Below are positions 15,783 to 24,193 of a DNA stretch of 45,014 nucleotides, in pieces (the stretch's first letter is position 1; each line of letters begins with the position of its first letter). Origin of the DNA: Chloroflexota bacterium (lineage in GTDB: Bacteria; Chloroflexota; Anaerolineae; Promineifilales; Promineifilaceae); contig JAJRVV010000150.1 in NCBI GenBank assembly GCA_024277135.1, positions 1-45,014 of the forward strand. The letters run 5' to 3'. Below the pieces are notes generated by a model. The model was not told the origin of the DNA and did not search any database. It worked only from the letters and a program-made list of their open reading frames with translations. The position numbers and the translations under genes were made by a program.

Positions 15783-15797
15783 AGGATGAAGGATGAA
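15763..15797 (+). repeat. GGATGAA heptamer array at the end of the second M16 gene
   Basis: AAGAGAA is followed by four exact GGATGAA units. The stop codon TGA at 15780-15782 is within the array. This is the same array, at the same position in the gene, as after the first M16 gene at 10481. Confidence 0.9.
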
Positions 15798-15823
15798 TCA
15801 GTCTTCTGCTTTCCGCTTTTGTT

Positions 15824-16189
15824 ATGCTAGTTTCTGGGGTTGATTTAATCGAAGTGAATCGGATTGAGCGTGGCGTTGCCCGGCATGGACAGCGGTTTCT
15901 CGACCGGTTTTTTACGCCGCAGGAGCAGGATTTCTGTGAAGGGCGGGTCGCCAGTCTGGCGGGCCGGTTTGCGGTGAAGGAAGCGGTGGGCAAGGCGTTG
16001 GGCACGGGCATCGGCGACGTGCGTTGGGTGGAAATTGAGGTGGTGTGCGACGGCCGGGGGCGGCCCAACCTGGTTTTGCGCGGCCGCGCCCGCCAATTAG
16101 CTGACCAGTTAGGGCTGAAAACGTGGTCTATCAGCCTCTCCCACACCGAGACCCACGCCATCGGTTTGGCCGTGGCCGTGGGTGAATGA
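15824..16189 (+). CDS. acpS: Holo-[acyl-carrier-protein] synthase
   Basis: A 121-residue enzyme that transfers 4'-phosphopantetheine from CoA to apo-ACP for fatty acid synthesis. The N-terminal GVDLIEVNRI (5-14) carries the metal-binding Asp7, and RFAVKEAVGKALG (48-60) carries Glu53 and the conserved lysines. The C-terminal ISLSHTETHAIG is the usual last block. Length is normal for the family. There is no clear ribosome site before ATG 15824. The stop is joined to the AGGAGG of the next gene. Confidence 0.96.
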   Translation: MLVSGVDLIEVNRIERGVARHGQRFLDRFFTPQEQDFCEGRVASLAGRFAVKEAVGKALGTGIGDVRWVEIEVVCDGRGRPNLVLRGRARQLADQLGLKTWSISLSHTETHAIGLAVAVGE

Positions 16190-16200
16190 GGAGGTAAATG

Positions 16201-16965
16201 ATGTCAGAATGGCAAGCCGCAGACGGCGCCAAAATCAATTATGAGGTGTTTGGCGACGCCAGCCGCCCGGCGACTTTGTTGATGCTGCCGGGATTACTCG
16301 GTTCCATCAGCGCCCAGTGGCGCAATTTTGTACGGCCGTTGTCCCCCAACTTTCGCCTTATTTTGATGGACTTGCGCGGGCACGGCCGTTCCACCAACCC
16401 CGCCAACGCCCTCCAGCCCGACCTCATGGTGCAAGACATCCTGGGATTGCTCGATCACCTGGGCATTCAATCTTTACACATCGCCGGGTATGATTTTGGC
16501 GGATACTTGGGGTTGCTGCTGGCTCTGACTGCGCCGCACCGCGTCGAAACCCTGCTGGTGCATGGCGCTAAATTCTATTGGACGAAAGAAGCGGCCGCCA
16601 TCGTGCGCGCGCAGCTTAACCCCAGCCACCTGGCAGAAAAAGCGCCCGCCTATGCCGATCAACTCGTCAAGGAACATGGCGCTCGAAATTGGCGGGAACT
16701 GCTGCGGCAGGCAGGCGACTTGACCACGCTATTGGTGGAAAAAGGGATCAAAGAACCCAATCTGAGTAATTTATCTACGCCGGTCTTGGTGTCGGTTGGG
16801 GATCGTGACGAGCTGGTTCCGGTGATCGAAGCCCACCGGCTGGCCCACATCTTGCCCCAGGGAGAACTGATCGTTTTGCCCGGCGTCCGTCACACATTCC
16901 AGACCATCCGCCCCATCCCATTGCTGCCGATGATGCAGCGCTTCCACAATTTGAGAAACCATTAA
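16201..16965 (+). CDS. Alpha/beta hydrolase with aspartate nucleophile (epoxide hydrolase/dehalogenase-like)
   Basis: A 254-residue single-domain alpha/beta hydrolase. The nucleophile elbow reads GYDFGG (about 97-102), so Asp replaces the usual Ser. Such elbows occur in epoxide hydrolases and haloalkane or haloacetate dehalogenases. A catalytic acid candidate is in VGDRDELVP (about 200) and the His in GVRHTF (about 225). An oxyanion-type motif LPGLLG occurs near 30. ATG 16201 lies 6 nt after AGGAGG; ATG 16198 is only 3 nt away and less likely. Soluble, no signal peptide. Substrate unknown. Confidence 0.87.
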   Translation: MSEWQAADGAKINYEVFGDASRPATLLMLPGLLGSISAQWRNFVRPLSPNFRLILMDLRGHGRSTNPANALQPDLMVQDILGLLDHLGIQSLHIAGYDFGGYLGLLLALTAPHRVETLLVHGAKFYWTKEAAAIVRAQLNPSHLAEKAPAYADQLVKEHGARNWRELLRQAGDLTTLLVEKGIKEPNLSNLSTPVLVSVGDRDELVPVIEAHRLAHILPQGELIVLPGVRHTFQTIRPIPLLPMMQRFHNLRNH

Positions 16966-16978
16966 ACAAACCAACCTT

Positions 16979-17821
16979 ATGAAAAAAACACTCCTGGCCG
17001 TATTGGCCCATCCCGATGATGAATCTTTTGGTCCAGGGGGGACGTTGGCCCGGTATGCCGCCGAGGGGGTTGATGTGCATATTGCCATCGCCACTGACGG
17101 GGTGGCCGGGTCTGTGGTGGCGTCGTTTGAAGATAAACGGGCTGAACTGGCGGCCGTGCGCGGCGAGGAACTGAAAGCGGCCGTCGCCATTTTGGGCGGC
17201 AGGCTGTACACGCTGGGCTACCGAGATTCCGGGTACATCAACGACCCGGCTAATAAACATCCGGCAGCTTTTATCCAGGCGGATGAGCAAGAAGCGGTGG
17301 GACGGGTGGTGCGCTTGATCCGCCAATATCGACCGCAGGCAGTGATGACACACAATGAGATGGGCGGCTATTTTCACCCGGATCATATCATGTGCTGGAA
17401 GATCACGACGGCCGCTTTCCACGCCGCCGGGGATGCTGACCAATATCCTGAAATTGGCCCGGCTCCCTTTCAACCGGAGCGGCTCTATAACACCGCATTT
17501 TCCAACCGTTGGGTCAAATTCGCCATTTTCTTATACCGCCTGCGCGGCAAAGACCCGACGAAATGGGGCCGGAACCAGGATATTGACATGACGAAGGTGG
17601 GGGTAGACCCGGATAAAATTACGACGGTGATTGATTACCGGGCTTATTGGGATGTGAAGCGGCGAGCCGCAACGCAGCATTCCAGTCAGGGGGGCGGCAC
17701 CAGTTTTAACCGGCTGCTACCGCAATGGCTGCAAAAGCAGGTGTTTGGCAAAGAAACGTTTATTCGGGCTTATCCGCCGATGCCAAACGGCCGTCGTGAA
17801 ACCAGCTTTTTTGCCGGGTAA
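16979..17821 (+). CDS. PIG-L/LmbE family deacetylase
   Basis: A 280-residue zinc-dependent N-deacetylase-like protein. The metal motif AHPDDES is at 10-16 (His11, Asp14 as ligands, Asp13 as base) and the later YFHPDH (about 129-134) supplies the third ligand. The family includes GlcNAc-PI, MshB and BshB deacetylases acting on N-acetylglucosamine conjugates, so a role in a glycolipid or a low-molecular-weight thiol is possible. No signal peptide. It begins 13 nt after the hydrolase and is followed closely by the EamA transporter. Confidence 0.93.
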   Translation: MKKTLLAVLAHPDDESFGPGGTLARYAAEGVDVHIAIATDGVAGSVVASFEDKRAELAAVRGEELKAAVAILGGRLYTLGYRDSGYINDPANKHPAAFIQADEQEAVGRVVRLIRQYRPQAVMTHNEMGGYFHPDHIMCWKITTAAFHAAGDADQYPEIGPAPFQPERLYNTAFSNRWVKFAIFLYRLRGKDPTKWGRNQDIDMTKVGVDPDKITTVIDYRAYWDVKRRAATQHSSQGGGTSFNRLLPQWLQKQVFGKETFIRAYPPMPNGRRETSFFAG

Positions 17822-17876
17822 TCTTGAGAAAAAAGCCCCAGGAACCCAGACCAATACAGCATCATGGAGAAAACCG

Positions 17877-18860
17877 ATGGATGACACAGCCCTGAATCCG
17901 GCCAAACCAAAGGGGCTGATGAACAATGTTCCGGCCATCGTGTTTGTCCTGCTGTTGGTGGACAGCCTCCATTTCGTCTTTGCCCGCCTGTTGCTGCCTT
18001 ACCTGCCGCCCACGACATCCTCTTTTTATTACATGACGGTGGCCACGGTTGAGATTGGGTTGTTTGCGGCCGTCCGCGGCAGAATTAAGTGGCGGATATT
18101 CCGGGAGAATGCCCGTTTTTTCCTCATCATCGGATTTTTAATTGCCACAGCTACGGCGTCGAGCTTCGCTGCCGTCGCTTACATTGATCCGGGCACGGCG
18201 TCGTTGATCGCCCGAATGAGCACGGTTTTTGCCCTGGGGTTTAGCATCTTCTGGCTGAAAGAACAGTTGGTGCGCGGGGAACAGATTGGCGCGATTGTAG
18301 CGGTCATCGGCGTATTTATCATCAGTTTTCAGCCGGGTGAACCGGGCAGTTTTGTGTGGCTGGGGACGCTGTTGGTGCTAACAGCCAATTTCGCTTATGC
18401 TTTGCACGCTGCTATTGTGAAGCGGTACGGCGAAGAAATTGAGTTCACCAACTTTTTCTTGTTCCGCATGATGGCCGCTATCCTGTTTTTGTTGATTTTT
18501 GCCACAGCGCGCGGAGAAATGACCTGGCCGCGTGGGCCGCAGGTGTGGTGGATTTTACTGCTGGCGGGCACGGTCAATGTGACGATCAGCCGGACTTTGT
18601 ATTACCTGGCTTTGCGCCGCTTTAAGCTGAGTGTTCACACGATTTTGTTAACCCTCAGCCCGGTGGTGACGATTTTGTGGTCATTCAGTTTGTTTGGGGA
18701 ACGGCCGTCCCCCCAGGGTTTTCTCGGTGGTTTTATCGTTATCTTGGGGGTAATCCTGGTGACAACAAGCCGCAACCGGAAACGGCCGTCAATTATAACT
18801 GAGATTGGAGATTCAGTAGATCCAAAATCTGCCACGAATTGCACAAATTTCACGAATTAA
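17877..18860 (+). CDS. EamA/DMT-family transporter
   Basis: A 327-residue protein with about ten membrane helices in two EamA halves; the first ends near VIGVFIISFQPGEPG, the second near GFIVILGVILV. DMT proteins export metabolites such as amino acids or nucleosides; the substrate is unknown. ATG 17877 is supported by GGAGA 6 nt upstream. The last 19 residues, from EIGDSVDPK to CTNFTN, are encoded by the intergenic repeat element that begins around 18799, so the tail is repeat-derived. Confidence 0.88.
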   Translation: MDDTALNPAKPKGLMNNVPAIVFVLLLVDSLHFVFARLLLPYLPPTTSSFYYMTVATVEIGLFAAVRGRIKWRIFRENARFFLIIGFLIATATASSFAAVAYIDPGTASLIARMSTVFALGFSIFWLKEQLVRGEQIGAIVAVIGVFIISFQPGEPGSFVWLGTLLVLTANFAYALHAAIVKRYGEEIEFTNFFLFRMMAAILFLLIFATARGEMTWPRGPQVWWILLLAGTVNVTISRTLYYLALRRFKLSVHTILLTLSPVVTILWSFSLFGERPSPQGFLGGFIVILGVILVTTSRNRKRPSIITEIGDSVDPKSATNCTNFTN

Positions 18861-18914
18861 GAACGTGTTTTTCGTGTAATTCGTGGCATTCGTGGCGAAA
18901 ATCTTGATCTACTG
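18814..18914. repeat. Inverted repeat element with CCACGAATT units
   Basis: Outer arms CAGTAGATC (18814-18822) and its complement (18906-18914) enclose an inner inverted repeat, GCCACGAATTGCAC against GTGTAATTCGTGGC. Within the arms a 9-nt period is visible (CACGAATTG, CACAAATTT, CACGAATTA; ATTCGTGGC twice). It contains the stop codon of the EamA gene and separates it from the convergent TPR gene, where it could also end transcription. Confidence 0.85.
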
Positions 18915-18955
18915 AGATTAGCGATTAAAGAATGGCTGTTGCCATGTTCATATTG

Positions 18956-20233
18956 CTAAATGGCTACCTGGGAAAGCACGGCTTGTACTGGCGGCGCAGT
19001 CAGGAACTTTTGCCGCAGCCGCTCGTTGGCGATGGGATAGGCGATTTGTTGGATGACTTCGGCGGCGATGCGAAAGTGGACACTCGCCAATTCCGGCAAA
19101 GCGGCGTTTTGGGCCAGGGCGGCGTGGGTTTTCCAAAGCAAAGTGCGGTTGTTGGCTTCGTGCGCCAAAAACAACGCTTGCTGCCACATTTGCTCGGCGA
19201 CGGCCGTTTCCCCCCGCCTCTTGGCGCACAAACCCAACGCATGATAGGCGAAAGCGATGAGATTGCGTAAGTCGTTTTTCTCCGCTTTTTGCTTCAACGC
19301 TTCGGCATGATTTTGAGCTTCCATCACCATCCCCTGTTCCAACTCAACCAGAGCCAGCGCATACAGGGTGTACGCCTCATTTTCCATGTGTTTTGTTTCC
19401 TGGCTGAGTTGCAGCGCCTGGTCGAGATAGGCCAGCCCTTCGGAAAGGCGGCCCAAATAGCTTAGTTCGAGGCCGATGTTGCGATAAATGTCGGACTGGA
19501 TGACGCGCATCTGCGCTTCTTCAGCCAGGGGCAGCCCTTCTTGATGATAGGTTAGGGCTGTTTTGTAATCAAACAGGTGTTGGTGACATTCGCCCAGGTT
19601 GTTGAGCGCGGCTACTGCCGTATCTTGCTGGCCGATTTTGCGCGATAGATTCAAGGCATCAGAAAAGGCGGCAATCGCTTTGTCCATCTGGCCGCTGTAG
19701 GCATACGCTACGCCCAATCGGTTGAGGGTGCGGATTTGTTGAGCGGCGTTGCCCGTTTTGTCGAATAAGCTGTTGGCCTGTATCAGAGTTTTGACGGCCT
19801 CTTCGTGCTGGCCTAACGCCAGATTGGTGAGGCCGATACCCGCCAGCGCCCGCGCCCGGCCGTTCTCATCCTGCACCGCTTCTGCCAGTTTCAACGCCTG
19901 CCGGTAGGCAGTCAAAGCCTGGGGAAAGCGGCCAATCCCCCGTGACCGACCGCCCACATTCACCAACGCATCAATTTTCATCTCATCGGAATAGGCTTCC
20001 CGCAAATACTGCTCCATGGCCAACAGCGCCGCCTCCTGTTCCCCCACCAACCCCAGCAAACGGCCGCGCTCGCGCAGGGCGGTTAACCGGGTTTCGCGGG
20101 CCGCCGGATCCGTCGAGTTGGGGCCAACCTGGCCCAAAACGTCGGTGTAATGTTGAATGGCCTGCCAATATTGGTGTTGGCTGGCGGCGATAGCGGCTTG
20201 GCGCGCCAGTTGGGTCAGGTTTTGGTGATTCAT
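18956..20233 (-). CDS. Tetratricopeptide repeat protein
   Basis: A 425-residue soluble protein made almost wholly of TPR pairs. Typical cores such as GRARALAGIGLTNLALGQHE, NRLGVAYAYSGQMDKAIAAF and NLGECHQHLFDYKTALTYH recur every 40 residues, the LGN/Rapsyn-like pattern. It has no signal peptide, DNA-binding or enzyme domain. It is probably a protein-interaction scaffold. It is divergent from the hydrolase gene at 20465 and convergent with the EamA gene. Partner unknown. Confidence 0.85.
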   Translation of the reverse strand: MNHQNLTQLARQAAIAASQHQYWQAIQHYTDVLGQVGPNSTDPAARETRLTALRERGRLLGLVGEQEAALLAMEQYLREAYSDEMKIDALVNVGGRSRGIGRFPQALTAYRQALKLAEAVQDENGRARALAGIGLTNLALGQHEEAVKTLIQANSLFDKTGNAAQQIRTLNRLGVAYAYSGQMDKAIAAFSDALNLSRKIGQQDTAVAALNNLGECHQHLFDYKTALTYHQEGLPLAEEAQMRVIQSDIYRNIGLELSYLGRLSEGLAYLDQALQLSQETKHMENEAYTLYALALVELEQGMVMEAQNHAEALKQKAEKNDLRNLIAFAYHALGLCAKRRGETAVAEQMWQQALFLAHEANNRTLLWKTHAALAQNAALPELASVHFRIAAEVIQQIAYPIANERLRQKFLTAPPVQAVLSQVAI

Positions 20234-20401
20234 GCGTGGTTATCCTTTAATATGCAACCGCGATAGTATTGGGTTTTGCTTAAACGTTCAACGAACAACG
20301 GCCGTCACTCCGTTAAAACCCCGTGAATTATCCACCGCCTCCTCCCAATTTTAACAAAAAAGTAGTTGATAAGCCGCATCCATTTTCTCTGCCAGCAAAT
20401 G

Positions 20402-20443
20402 ACTGTATACTGATTACTGAAAACTGATTACTGAAAACTGATA
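20402..20443. repeat. Six-unit ACTGATT/ACTGAAA heptamer array
   Basis: ACTGTAT, ACTGATT, ACTGAAA, ACTGATT, ACTGAAA and ACTGATA follow without interruption at 7-nt spacing, ending 9 nt before the AGGAG of the next gene. The rest of the 20234-20464 gap shows no gene. Confidence 0.92.
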
Positions 20444-20464
20444 CCAGCCATGAGGAGCAGCAAA

Positions 20465-21412
20465 ATGTCTCTTTTTCGACGTGTTCTCAGGATTTTCTTT
20501 ATTGTGTTTGGGTTCCTGGTGGGGTTAGCCACCGCCGTGGCCGTTTTCTTTGCCCGGCGCATCATATCGCCCCCCCGCGAACGATTGTGGGCTTCCCCCG
20601 GCGATTTGGGGCTGGATTTCGAGCCGGTTCACTTCCCGGCGCGGGACGGCATCCGTCTCTCTGGCTGGTTCATCCCCGCCGGCGATAAGAATCGGGATGG
20701 GGCCACGGCCGCGCTGGTGCATGGCTGGCCCTGGAACCGGCTGGGAACCACCGCCGAAGACCCCATCTCCAGCCTGGAAGGGGCGTCGCCAGTGGACATG
20801 CTGCGGCTGGCGCTGGCGCTGCATCGGGGCGGCTATCACGTCCTCATGTTCGATTTGCGCAATCATGGCGAAAGCGCCGCCTCACCGCCGGTGACATTTG
20901 GCTGGCAGGAAGCGAATGATTTGTTGGGCGCGCTGGCTTATCTCCATGACCGGCCAGAGGTGGACCCGACTCGTATTGGCGTGGTTGGCTTTTCCATGGG
21001 GGCTAACACCGTGCTTTACACATTGCCGCAAACGGATGGCGTGAAAGCGGCAGTGGCTGTGCAGCCGACCAGCGCCAACGTATTCGCCCGCCGGTATGGG
21101 CAGGATTTGCTCGGCCCCTTGAGCCTGTTGGTGACGCCATTGGCGGAATTGTTCTACCAGATGGCCGGTGGTTTGCGCTTCCAGGCGATCCAGCCCGCCT
21201 TTGCCGCCGCCAGCGCCGGGTCAACGCCGCTGTTGTTTGTGCAGGGGACAGGGGATCAATGGGGCAGCGTGGCCGATGTGGCGCAGATGACGGCCGTCAC
21301 CCCCAACGCGGTCGAGCCGCTCCTGGTGGAAACGACAGAGCGTTTTGGCGGCTATCAATACGTGGTGGACAATCCCCAGGTGGTTCTCGACTTTTTCAAC
21401 GATAATATGTAA
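20465..21412 (+). CDS. Membrane-anchored alpha/beta hydrolase
   Basis: A 315-residue protein. One N-terminal membrane helix (about 8-28) anchors an outside hydrolase domain. The lid/oxyanion region has LVHGWPWN, the nucleophile elbow is GFSMGAN (Ser at about 180), and the acid is probably in GTGDQW. The usual histidine after the last strand is not apparent: the position reads TERFGGYQYV, where relatives have H-G. It may be inactive or use another residue. ATG 20465 is preferred over 20450 because AGGAG lies 7 nt before it. Confidence 0.83.
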   Translation: MSLFRRVLRIFFIVFGFLVGLATAVAVFFARRIISPPRERLWASPGDLGLDFEPVHFPARDGIRLSGWFIPAGDKNRDGATAALVHGWPWNRLGTTAEDPISSLEGASPVDMLRLALALHRGGYHVLMFDLRNHGESAASPPVTFGWQEANDLLGALAYLHDRPEVDPTRIGVVGFSMGANTVLYTLPQTDGVKAAVAVQPTSANVFARRYGQDLLGPLSLLVTPLAELFYQMAGGLRFQAIQPAFAAASAGSTPLLFVQGTGDQWGSVADVAQMTAVTPNAVEPLLVETTERFGGYQYVVDNPQVVLDFFNDNM

Positions 21413-21537
21413 CCCAAAAAACGACCATCTCTTACACGAGGGACGACCGCTGCCACCTTGCGCGGACACGGCCGTCAATCCGCAATCCAAAATGGAGCGC
21501 TTTGTGCGGGACGGCCGTTTCTACCTTCCGCCTTCCC

Positions 21538-23961
21538 TCACCCCACCCCCCGGCGAATCCGCACCAACGTGGCAAACGCCGCCTGCCGCACCTGCCCATC
21601 GGCGTCGTGGACGGCCGTTTCCAATGCCGGAATCGCGCTGTCATCCAACAACTGCCCCAGGCAGACGGCCGCCGCCAGCCGGTCTTTTGGTGATTCAGCT
21701 TCCGTGAGCAGTTGCACCAGGAAAGGCAGCATCGCCGCTCCTTCCGGCACATTGCGCCCCTCCTGCCGGGCGTAATCGAGCAGCCACTCCTGCCGGCCCA
21801 CCGGGATGGGCTGCCAGGGGGCCGGTTTATGCCGCTGGCGCAGCTGCTCCAACGCTTCCGTGGCGGCGGCGCGCACCAGCCATTCCGGGTCATTCCGGAT
21901 CAGGTCGGCCAACGCCGGTTCCACCCACTCCGCGTCCAGCAGCGTCAGGCCATAAACGGCCGCCCGGCGCACCCGCAAATCATCATCCTCCAACGCCTCG
22001 CGCAAAATCTCCTCGCCGGCCGCCCCCTGCTGCGCCAGCCCGGCCACCGCCACCTGGCGCATGCCATCATCCCCCTGCACCAGCGCCATCAGCAAAGGGG
22101 GTTCGGCGCCGGGGTGATGGATCCAGGCCAGAGCGTACACGGCCGTTTGCCGCACCCGCGCATCCCCATCATCCAACAGCCCCGCCAGACTGTCAATCAC
22201 CTTATCCGGAGCCAACGCCGGCAGCGCGGCAGCGCCAGCCTGACGCAAAAACGGGTCAGACCGCTGCAAAAGCTGCACCAAAAATTTGCGGATGCCTGGC
22301 TCGGCGGAGAGGGCCAGAGCGGCGATGGCCCGTTGGCGCAGAACACGGGAAAAGGTGGCCTGCCGCGCCATCTGCCCCAACAAAATCATCGTCTGCCGCC
22401 GCCAATCACCGCTGTCCGGGGCGATGGGCAGCCAGTCGGCCACCTGGAATAGAACGTCGCGGGTAGGGCTGAGTTCCTTGGTCTTGAGAGAGCGGTCGGC
22501 CAGTTCGGCTCCGCCCACCTGCGCCACCAGGAAACGGAGTACGCCTACCCACCCCGGCTGCCCCACCTGGGCGGCGGCTTCGTCGCGCAGATTGTTTTTT
22601 GCCATGTGGCTGGCGGCCAGAAAATCCCGCCAAACGCCGCTGCGAAAGCTGATGTCGCCGTTAGGCCAGGTGGCGAACAGGGGGGTTCCGGCCACGCTTT
22701 GTTTGAGTTGGGTGGCCAGGGTTTTATCGGCTACGGCCGTATCCATGGCCAACATGGCCGCTTCGTCGGATATGAGCGCCAGTTTACCCTCGGCCAGCAA
22801 AGTGTAGGCCAGACGCGCCCAAAACGCCTGGATGGCCCCATCCTGCTCGCCGCCGGGCAGAAAATGGGTGAGGGCGGCCGTCATCACATCGCACAGGCGA
22901 AACGGCCGGCCATTTTTGGCGTCGTCGGCCTGATTGAGGGCGTGCTGCCAGAAACGAAGCTGAGTCTCCAACGCCGTCTGCCCCGGCCGCCAATACGTCC
23001 GCTGGCGCGGCGGCTGGCTGAGGTACAGGGTTTTGCTCCATTGGGCGGCGAACTGCCGAATTTGCCCCGTCTGCCAGGGAAGCAGGCTGGCCCAAGCAAA
23101 ATCTAATTCCATCAAAAAAGCGAATCCGGTCAGAGGGGCGGCGGCGATGAGGCGGGTGTCGGGATATTCGGCTAACAAATCTCGCAGCCAAGCGACGGCC
23201 GTGTCCCGGCCCCGGTAAGCCAGATCATCAAAACCGTCCAACAGCAGCAGCAGGCGGCCGTCGGCCAATTTACGCCGGATGAGGCCGCTCAATCCAGGGT
23301 TTGCCAGCGGGCTGGTCTGTTTTTGCAGGGCGGTGATGAGAGGAGCGGCCGGGTCGGCGTACTGCTCGCCTGGGGCCAGGTTGATTTCGGCCAGGTGCAG
23401 CAGCGCGGGGATGAAGGGAGCCAGGAAGTCGTCGGGGCCACCGGGGACGGCCGCCGCGCAGCGATGGGCGCACAGCGCCAGCAGGCTGGTTTTGCCGCTG
23501 CCGGCCGCGCCGGAAACCAATGTGCGCCGGCCGTCGCGCAGCAGGCGGGTCAGGTCAATGGTGTCGGGCAAAGGGGCGGCGATGCGCCCGCCCAACTCTG
23601 GCCAAAGAAAGTGGAGATGGACGGCCGTCCAATCCGGCGGCGCTGCCGGGTCAAACAAGCGGGGTAAAATCAGTAGTTGAGGCGGCACGGCTACCTGCGT
23701 CAAATCTGCCCATTGGCTGCCGATGAACTGCTTTTGGGCATATGCCGCCGCTTCCGTTTGGTAACGTACTTCCACGCCAGCCCGCAGCGAGGCTAAACTT
23801 TGGCGGATACGGCTGGCCACCTGCCGCCGCCAACGCGCCGCGTGGGGGGACGCCCGCCGCCACAAGACAACCAGCAGCGCCCCCGCCACCACACCGATGA
23901 TGAGAGAGCGCCAATCAATCTGCCAGGTTCTCAATTGAAACAATTGCCGCTGGAATACCAT
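21538..23961 (-). CDS. Membrane-anchored NACHT-type NTPase with C-terminal HEAT repeats
   Basis: An 807-residue protein. One N-terminal membrane helix (about 19-36) is followed by a helical segment and a STAND/NACHT-type NTPase: Walker A GAAGSGKTSLL (about 150-160) and Walker B LLLLLDGFDD (about 238-247) with the double acidic end typical of NACHT. From about 530 to the end there are HEAT-like repeats, e.g. DDGDARVRQTAVYALAWI and EDDDLRVRRAAVYGLTLL. NACHT-repeat proteins are signal-sensing switches, some in phage defence; no effector nuclease is visible here. It stands alone, convergent with the hydrolase gene. Confidence 0.85.
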   Translation of the reverse strand: MVFQRQLFQLRTWQIDWRSLIIGVVAGALLVVLWRRASPHAARWRRQVASRIRQSLASLRAGVEVRYQTEAAAYAQKQFIGSQWADLTQVAVPPQLLILPRLFDPAAPPDWTAVHLHFLWPELGGRIAAPLPDTIDLTRLLRDGRRTLVSGAAGSGKTSLLALCAHRCAAAVPGGPDDFLAPFIPALLHLAEINLAPGEQYADPAAPLITALQKQTSPLANPGLSGLIRRKLADGRLLLLLDGFDDLAYRGRDTAVAWLRDLLAEYPDTRLIAAAPLTGFAFLMELDFAWASLLPWQTGQIRQFAAQWSKTLYLSQPPRQRTYWRPGQTALETQLRFWQHALNQADDAKNGRPFRLCDVMTAALTHFLPGGEQDGAIQAFWARLAYTLLAEGKLALISDEAAMLAMDTAVADKTLATQLKQSVAGTPLFATWPNGDISFRSGVWRDFLAASHMAKNNLRDEAAAQVGQPGWVGVLRFLVAQVGGAELADRSLKTKELSPTRDVLFQVADWLPIAPDSGDWRRQTMILLGQMARQATFSRVLRQRAIAALALSAEPGIRKFLVQLLQRSDPFLRQAGAAALPALAPDKVIDSLAGLLDDGDARVRQTAVYALAWIHHPGAEPPLLMALVQGDDGMRQVAVAGLAQQGAAGEEILREALEDDDLRVRRAAVYGLTLLDAEWVEPALADLIRNDPEWLVRAAATEALEQLRQRHKPAPWQPIPVGRQEWLLDYARQEGRNVPEGAAMLPFLVQLLTEAESPKDRLAAAVCLGQLLDDSAIPALETAVHDADGQVRQAAFATLVRIRRGVG

Positions 23962-24020
23962 GCGTGTTTCTCGTTATGTTATCTTTTTGCCGGGTTCAGG
24001 TTACATTTTGGCTTACGCTA

Positions 24021-24097
24021 GCTTTACAATTTGCAGCCACACTGTCCCTACCACGCCGGCTTTACAATTTGTAGCCGCGGTATCCCTGCCGCGCCGG
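24021..24097. repeat. Two-copy 38-nt direct repeat with TGTAGCCGCGGT core
   Basis: GCTTTACAATTTGCAGCC (24021) and GCTTTACAATTTGTAGCC (24059) begin two tandem units of 38 nt, each ending in a TCCCTRCCRCGCCG block. The second contains the TGTAGCCGCGGT hairpin arm found at 5512. The gap 23962-24193 holds this repeat and the following terminator, no gene. Confidence 0.8.
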
Positions 24098-24131
24098 CAG
24101 AAACGCGGTAAGAAACCTACTGGTAAGCCTC

Positions 24132-24164
24132 AAAAAACCCCTGTCCGGCAAAACTGGACAGGGG
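24132..24164 (-). terminator. Intrinsic terminator of the first M4 protease gene
   Basis: On the minus strand a 9-bp stem CCCCTGTCC/GGACAGGGG with a 9-nt loop is followed at once by six T. It lies about 30 nt after the stop codon. Confidence 0.9.
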
Positions 24165-24193
24165 CCAATCTCGTGAAACATTGAATCATAAAG

